Positions 16,141 to 19,181 of a DNA stretch of 19,181 nucleotides are shown piece by piece (position 1 is the stretch's first letter; each line of letters starts with the position of its first letter). The notes below the pieces were generated by a model. It did not search any database, had not been told where the DNA came from, and saw nothing but the letters and a program-made list of their open reading frames with translations. The translations under genes were made by a program, and so were the position numbers. The stretch comes from an uncultured bacterium (GTDB taxonomy: Bacteria > Bacteroidota > Bacteroidia > Bacteroidales > CAIWKO01). The stretch lies in assembly GCA_903916135.1 (NCBI GenBank), contig CAIWVT010000233.1:1-19181 (forward strand). The letters are read 5' to 3'.

Positions 16141-16747
16141 GAAAAACCAATTTATACAATCTGGATTAAAAATATTGAAATTCAAATCAAAGCAAGATTT
16201 AATAGAGAATCTTTATTTGAAAGCTATAGTAGATTCGTATAGTAGAATTGATAAAAGTATTGCAATTGAGAATGAAATAAGAGATAGATTTATTCATGAT
16301 TTTTATTATCAAAATCCTATAATAAAGGAATTGGTACAAGATAATATTCTTCAAATTAATTGGGAAAGGTGGGTATTTAAAAATGAAGATGATTTAGGAA
16401 GAGCAGATTTGTCTTTTGCTATTTCAGGACTTGAATTTATTATTGAATGTAAACGTCTTAAAAATGTTAGTCAAAAATACATTGATGAAGGATTATATAG
16501 ATTTATCAATAAAGAATATTCAGCAAATGAATCAAATGCTGGAATGTTAGGCTTTGTAATAAAAGGATGTGTTAAGGATATTAGTGATGGGTTACAAGAA
16601 AAATGTAAAAAAGAAAGTTATAAAAGCAGTGATTTTACAGAACAATTATATAACAATTGGTCTCATAGTTTTAAAACTACTCATTCACGTGTAGATTCAA
16701 CAGAAATAAATATCTATCATTTATTTTTTGATTTTATGAAAAATTAA
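16133..16747 (+). CDS. Candidate PD-(D/E)XK restriction endonuclease
   Basis: I recognise no named family for this 204-aa protein. The core LGRADLSF...LEFIIECKRL has D92, E105 and K107 in the D-x(n)-ExK arrangement on beta strands that defines the PD-(D/E)XK nuclease superfamily, and ENE at 46-48 could supply the usual N-terminal acidic residue. It is translated from an ATG inside the end of the methyltransferase gene (8-bp overlap), a very close coupling typical of restriction-modification partners. The inference is a nuclease that cuts DNA lacking the partner's N6-methyladenine mark; specificity would then be set by the methyltransferase or by this protein alone. Composition is as AT-rich as the upstream gene. 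A modification-dependent or nickase role is possible. The 3' neighbour is a long repeat spacer, so the operon ends here. Confidence 0.75.
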   Translation: MNRKNQFIQSGLKILKFKSKQDLIENLYLKAIVDSYSRIDKSIAIENEIRDRFIHDFYYQNPIIKELVQDNILQINWERWVFKNEDDLGRADLSFAISGLEFIIECKRLKNVSQKYIDEGLYRFINKEYSANESNAGMLGFVIKGCVKDISDGLQEKCKKESYKSSDFTEQLYNNWSHSFKTTHSRVDSTEINIYHLFFDFMKN

Positions 16748-16762
16748 AATGGAATCATCATC

Positions 16763-16920
16763 CCCCGTTCGGCTTAATCTGCACCTAAGTCAAACATATT
16801 TCAATAGGCTTTGCCTATTTCACTAATTAACTTGCTCACTCAGATTTCCAATCCAAGAAGCTTAAAACCAAAACAACAACAAATAAAAACCAATAACAAA
16901 CAAAACAACAAAACCAAACC
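16763..16920. repeat. Spacer repeat, copy A
   Basis: It begins CCCCGTTCGGCT (16763-16774), includes the hairpin at 16803-16819 and the run AGCTTAAAACCAAAAC, and ends in a poly-A/C tract (CAACAACAAATAAAAACC). The same order recurs at 17753-17915, exactly 1000 bp further on for the central part (16803 against 17803, 16859 against 17859). A third, more divergent copy starts with the same 12-mer at 18802. Confidence 0.75.
16803..16819. terminator. Hairpin in spacer copy A
   Basis: AATAGGC (16803-16809) and GCCTATT (16813-16819) form a perfect 7-bp stem with a TTT loop. It lies about 56 bp after the nuclease stop but has no following T-run (TCACTAATT). Copy B keeps the left arm but has a broken right arm, so the structure is not strictly conserved. 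Confidence 0.45.
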
Positions 16921-17020
16921 CCTTAGTGTATCTTAGTGTTCTTAGTCCTGTCCCGTACCGCACTTGTCCCGTACTGGAAGTCGGGAGGTCGGGAGTCTAA
17001 GTGGTGAAAAAATCTACATT
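16921..17020. repeat. Low-complexity 'CTTAGTG' tract with shared GTCGGGAG element
   Basis: CTTAGTGTATCTTAGTGTTCTTAGT is the same kind of reiterated tract as at 11885-12235. It is interrupted by a segment ending AAGTCGGGAGGTCGGGAG (16978-16995), identical to 12073-12090, then resumes as GTGGTGAAAAAATCT. The same nesting in two places suggests that one element inserted into, or travels with, these tracts. Confidence 0.65.
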
Positions 17021-17043
17021 CAAAATCACACATCTAAATAAAT

Positions 17044-17179
17044 AACCAACCCTGTTATTGCCCCTTTTTAAGGGGTTGGGGTTAAAAAAATCTAAACTAA
17101 AGAACCAAAAAAACAAAATAAAACCAACCCTGTTATAGTCCCGACTTTAGTCGGGGTTGGGGTTAAAAAATCTAAACTA
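17044..17179. repeat. Two tandem palindromic units (REP-like)
   Basis: CCAACCCTGTTAT begins units at 17046 and 17124 (78-bp period). Each continues into a hairpin: CCCCTT/AAGGGG at 17061-17075 in the first, CCCGACT/AGTCGGG at 17140-17155 in the second. Each then has GGGGTTGGGGTT followed by a poly-A stretch and TCTAAACTAA. The hairpin sequences differ while both strands of each stem agree, a sign of compensated change or independent capture. Parts recur at 18967-18984 and 19027-19047. Confidence 0.7.
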
Positions 17180-17227
17180 AAAAACCAAAAATTCTTAAAA
17201 GAGTAGAAAAAATAAATAAAAAACAAT

Positions 17228-17725
17228 ATGGAAACTAAAAAAGAGAATCCCGAATTAGTTGCTTATCTACAAAGAGTAGCGCATTTTACATTCAAAATGG
17301 ATGATTTCATTGCCGAAGTTAATTTATTGGAAAAGGAAGATACAGCAATAAGAAAAAGATTAGATAAGATATTTAGCAATTTGGATGTTTCCGAAAAAGA
17401 GAAAACTAAAGGTTCAATAAAAATAACTGATGGACAAAGCACAAGATTACTTAATCTGATAACAAAACTAACGGATGAAAACTCTGCTCTGGGAACAAAC
17501 ACCAAAGCATTTGCCTCATTAAGAGATGAGTTTTTCAACACTGAAGCATATTGGGAATTTAGTGAAAATGGCGATGAAACTGATATTCACAACAAAATAT
17601 CCATTTTTGAAAACAAATTTGTCATTAAATTAGAAGATGATTTAAACTCATTAATCAAAATAAAGAATGAGTTAAAAGAAACTATCAATTTATTGGGAAA
17701 ATTATGTACTGAATTAAAAGGATGA
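17228..17725 (+). CDS. Uncharacterised 165-aa helical protein
   Basis: I do not recognise this protein. It begins METKKENPELVAYLQRVAHFTF. It is acidic and lysine-rich, has no signal peptide or membrane helix, and appears almost all-helical, with coiled-coil-like stretches at about 25-60 (FIAEVNLLEKEDTAIRKRL) and 120-165 (KLEDDLNSLIKIKNELKETI). One cysteine is present near the C-terminus; no catalytic motif is seen. Coding character is supported by an even, AT-rich codon pattern like that of the upstream restriction genes. It is flanked on both sides by homologous repeat spacers, so it looks like a single-gene unit. No promoter box was found in the A-rich leader. Function unknown; an accessory defence or structural role would be guesswork. 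Confidence 0.75.
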   Translation: METKKENPELVAYLQRVAHFTFKMDDFIAEVNLLEKEDTAIRKRLDKIFSNLDVSEKEKTKGSIKITDGQSTRLLNLITKLTDENSALGTNTKAFASLRDEFFNTEAYWEFSENGDETDIHNKISIFENKFVIKLEDDLNSLIKIKNELKETINLLGKLCTELKG

Positions 17726-17752
17726 ATATTGTAAGAAGTATAAATTAAATCT

Positions 17753-17915
17753 CCCCGTCCGGTACAGTTCGGCTAAAGCTATGCCTAATTCGAAGATATC
17801 TAAATAGGCTTTGCCTTTTTCACCATTTAACCCTCTTCCTCAGATTAATAATCCAAGCAGCTTAAAACCAAAAACAACAACAAATAAAAACCAATAACCA
17901 ACAAACCAACAAAAC
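17753..17915. repeat. Spacer repeat, copy B
   Basis: This is homologous to copy A (16763-16920), with the same order of elements: CCCCGT, then GTTCGGCT after an 8-bp insertion, AATAGGCTTTGCCT at 17803-17816, AATCCAAG, AGCTTAAAACCAAAA and the poly-A/C tract. It ends abruptly where the HsdS-like remnant begins. Confidence 0.75.
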
Positions 17916-17916
17916 A

Positions 17917-18072
17917 AGCCAACTCAATATTGCACAGCCAGTTATTTTGAATAAGAAAATCCCTTTTTCACCCATCCAAGAGCAGGAAAAATTGGTAAAA
18001 GAGATAGATGAATTGAAAAAACAATTGGCAGCAGCAAAAGAAGTGATGGATGAAGCAGCAACAAAGAGGTAG
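17917..18072 (+). pseudogene. C-terminal remnant of a type I specificity-subunit-like (HsdS) gene
   Basis: An open frame without a start codon encodes LNIAQPVILNKKIPFSPIQE and continues QEKLVKEIDELKKQLAAAKEV to a TAG at 18070. The pattern IPxxPxxxQ..LV.EI followed by a coiled coil is the typical C-terminal end of HsdS or of the target-recognition half of HsdS-like methyltransferase fusions. Everything upstream is missing and is replaced by repeat copy B, so the gene was truncated at or near the repeat boundary. The fragment is about 50 codons, against roughly 400 for an intact HsdS. No hsdM or hsdR lies nearby. The match is by eye on a short segment. Confidence 0.6.
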
Positions 18073-18137
18073 GAAATAATGACGAGATATTTGTAGAGTT
18101 TTTAGTAGAGGTTCTGTAATAATAAAATAGTAGAAAT

Positions 18138-18797
18138 ATGGAAGAAGAAACATATACCAAAGATGAAAAGGAGTTGTTTGTATTGCTGAAATTCTTTAAG
18201 AATTACAATAGTAATTACATACCGGTAAATGAAGATGAAAAGAAAATGGTTGAGAATAATATCAGGGATTATCAAAAAATTGAAGATGATGTTATTGAAG
18301 TGGCAAATGCCCGTTTTGAAAACTTGAAAAATTACGAAAATGAAACAAAAAAGAAATGGACAACATTTCATGATGTGGAATGCCATCATTGCGGCTTCAA
18401 AACTTCCCTTCTGCCAAAGGGAGAAGAAAAAACTGCAAATGGGTTCACTTATTTTTATTTTATGTGTCCTAAATGCAATGAAAAATTCGACAATGGTTTT
18501 CCAAATACATTCAAAGAAAGTGCGGAATATGCAGAATCTGTTTATACATATTTAGATTCAAAAGGTCCGGATGGACGAATAAATCACATAAGGTTGGGCA
18601 TTTCAAAAGGCACCATGGAAGAAATGAGAAAAAAAGCGGTAAAATTGCAAAAGGCAGTCAAAGAATTAGAGAAATCATATAAAAAGGATAAAGAACGATA
18701 CCATCAGTTTGCAAAATTAGTAGCAGACCATGTAGCGTTTCTTACAATTGAAAAATATAAATTTATATGTGGAAGCAAAGCGATTGGGGAGAGTTAA
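18138..18797 (+). CDS. Uncharacterised 219-aa zinc-ribbon protein
   Basis: I do not recognise the family. The protein has a helical, charged N-terminal region (1-75), then a treble-clef or zinc-ribbon pattern C82-x2-C85-x24-C110-x2-C113 (CHHCGFKT...MCPKCNEKF), and a C-terminal region with a long lysine-rich helix at about 155-200 (MRKKAVKLQKAVKELEKSYKKDKERYH). No signal peptide or membrane segment is seen. The zinc ribbon suggests binding of nucleic acid or protein. It starts 65 bp after the stop of the HsdS-like remnant and has a similar coiled-coil character. It could thus have been an accessory gene of the lost restriction system, but this is only context. Downstream lies spacer copy C. 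Function unknown. Confidence 0.78.
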   Translation: MEEETYTKDEKELFVLLKFFKNYNSNYIPVNEDEKKMVENNIRDYQKIEDDVIEVANARFENLKNYENETKKKWTTFHDVECHHCGFKTSLLPKGEEKTANGFTYFYFMCPKCNEKFDNGFPNTFKESAEYAESVYTYLDSKGPDGRINHIRLGISKGTMEEMRKKAVKLQKAVKELEKSYKKDKERYHQFAKLVADHVAFLTIEKYKFICGSKAIGES

Positions 18798-18801
18798 ATA
18801 T

Positions 18802-19050
18802 CCCCGTTCGGCTCAGGCTCCAGCCTGAGTCGTTCTATCCTAAAAGACTCAGCTTTTGTCATTAAAAACATTACAAACATGAACAAAATTAGAAAACAGT
18901 AACAAACCAACCAACCACCAAAACCAATTCTCTTAGTGTATCTCCATGGTCTCAGTGTCTCCGTGGTAAAAAAATCTAAACTAAATAACCAGAAAAATCA
19001 AACACATTCAAATAATAATTAAAAAGCCAACCCTGTTATTGCCCCTTATT
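18802..19050. repeat. Repeat spacer after the zinc-ribbon gene (module C)
   Basis: It starts with the same CCCCGTTCGGCT 12-mer as copy A and has an 8-bp hairpin at 18812-18829. After a poly-A/C stretch comes a CTTAGTG/CTCAGTG/CTCCGTGG tract (18931-18966) and TAAAAAAATCTAAACTAAA (18967-18985), found identically after the first palindromic unit of module A. It ends with CCAACCCTGTTATTGCCCC at 19027, identical to 17046-17064. Order matches module A overall, but copies have diverged or lost parts. Confidence 0.7.
18812..18829. terminator. Strong hairpin after the zinc-ribbon gene
   Basis: CTCAGGCT (18812-18819) and AGCCTGAG (18822-18829) form a perfect 8-bp stem with a 2-nt loop, 15 bp past the stop. 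There is no T-run. A second weak hairpin AAAAG/CTTTT follows at 18842-18857. It may stabilise or end the transcript, or be part of the repeat itself. Confidence 0.4.
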
Positions 19051-19076
19051 TAAGTAATGGTGCTAACTTAAACACA

Positions 19077-19181
19077 TTATTTGTATTTGCTATATTTTCC
19101 TTGCTTTGTCCGCCTTTCATATTTTCTGTTAGGTTTTCGTTTTTGGAGCATTTGTTTCAATATTAATTGATTCATTTCTTC
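19077..19181 (-). CDS. Possible 3' end of a minus-strand gene (partial)
   Basis: From the right edge, 34 codons on the minus strand run open to a TAA at 19079-19077 and encode a very basic tail (KRKPNRKYERRTKQGKYSKYK). It begins outside the window. Another minus frame ends earlier after NAPKTKT, and a 24-codon ORF beginning MKGGQSKENI also lies here, so the true frame is uncertain. No family can be assigned. Confidence 0.3.
   Translation of the reverse strand, partial: EEMNQLILKQMLQKRKPNRKYERRTKQGKYSKYK

Larger units (their letters stand above)
16748..17227. other. Repeat-rich 480-bp spacer after the nuclease gene (module A)
   Basis: No gene is visible. In order it contains a spacer homologous to the one at 17753-17915, a low-complexity CTTAGTG/TGGTG tract with the AAGTCGGGAGGTCGGGAG word (16978-16995), and two tandem palindromic units (17044-17179), listed separately. 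The 165-aa gene starts directly after. Confidence 0.8.

Noticed and set aside
13249..16747. BREX, DISARM or type I restriction system
   Set aside because: Only a methyltransferase and a small nuclease candidate are present; no PglZ, helicase, phospholipase-D-type or HsdR genes.
17942..18160. Minus-strand frame of 72 codons rich in Leu, Ser and Phe
   Set aside because: Antisense to the HsdS-like remnant; the plus-strand reading has clear family character.
16748..19050. Integron attC cassettes
   Set aside because: Spacer repeats look cassette-like, but no integrase gene is present and no paired RYYYAAC/GTTRRRY core sites could be defined; kept only as an analogy.

Overview
The window looks like a chromosomal segment of an anaerobic, fermentative member of the Bacteroidota. 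Four things point there: an aldehyde:ferredoxin oxidoreductase, two [NiFe]-hydrogenase maturation proteins (HypD, HypE), several promoter -7 boxes of the Bacteroidota form TAnnTTTG in front of genes that lack obvious Shine-Dalgarno sequences, and the dense intergenic repeats. This placement is inferred; there is no rRNA or other marker gene in the window.

Layout. (1) 1-2498, minus strand: a tightly coupled operon thiF-like > thiS/moaD-like > fkbM-type methyltransferase > Wzx-like flippase, the last running off the left edge. (2) 2699-4852, plus: an AOR-family tungsten enzyme transcribed divergently from the thiF/thiS pair, which may serve its pterin cofactor. (3) 5154-10260: hypD (minus), an MFS-type transporter gene broken by one in-frame TAA, a MacB/FtsX-type ABC permease (minus), and hypE (plus). 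The hypD and hypE partners are separated by unrelated transport genes, and no hydrogenase structural gene or hypA, B, C or F is present. (4) 10378-11875: a two-gene Wzm/Wzt-type ABC exporter for polysaccharide. (5) 11880-19181: an accessory region of low-complexity and palindromic repeats alternating with single genes. These are an uncharacterised 240-aa protein beginning METGH, a two-gene restriction-modification-like module (963-aa N6-adenine methyltransferase overlapping a 204-aa PD-(D/E)XK nuclease candidate), an unknown 165-aa helical protein, the C-terminal remnant of a type I specificity-subunit-like gene, an unknown 219-aa zinc-ribbon protein, and the possible end of a minus-strand gene at the right edge.

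How the genes fit together. The left half is core anaerobic metabolism (aldehyde oxidation, hydrogenase cofactor assembly) interleaved with surface-glycan export (flippase, FkbM methyltransferase, Wzm/Wzt). The right third looks like a defence/accessory hotspot. The methyltransferase and nuclease overlap by 8 bp and are visibly more AT-rich than their left neighbours. A homologous spacer of about 160 bp recurs exactly 1000 bp apart on either side of the 165-aa gene. A third related spacer follows the 219-aa gene. This gives a cassette-like pattern (gene, hairpin, poly-A/C tract, palindromes, next gene) whose origin is unknown. The best candidates for something undescribed are the two-gene restriction module and this repeat-bounded gene array.
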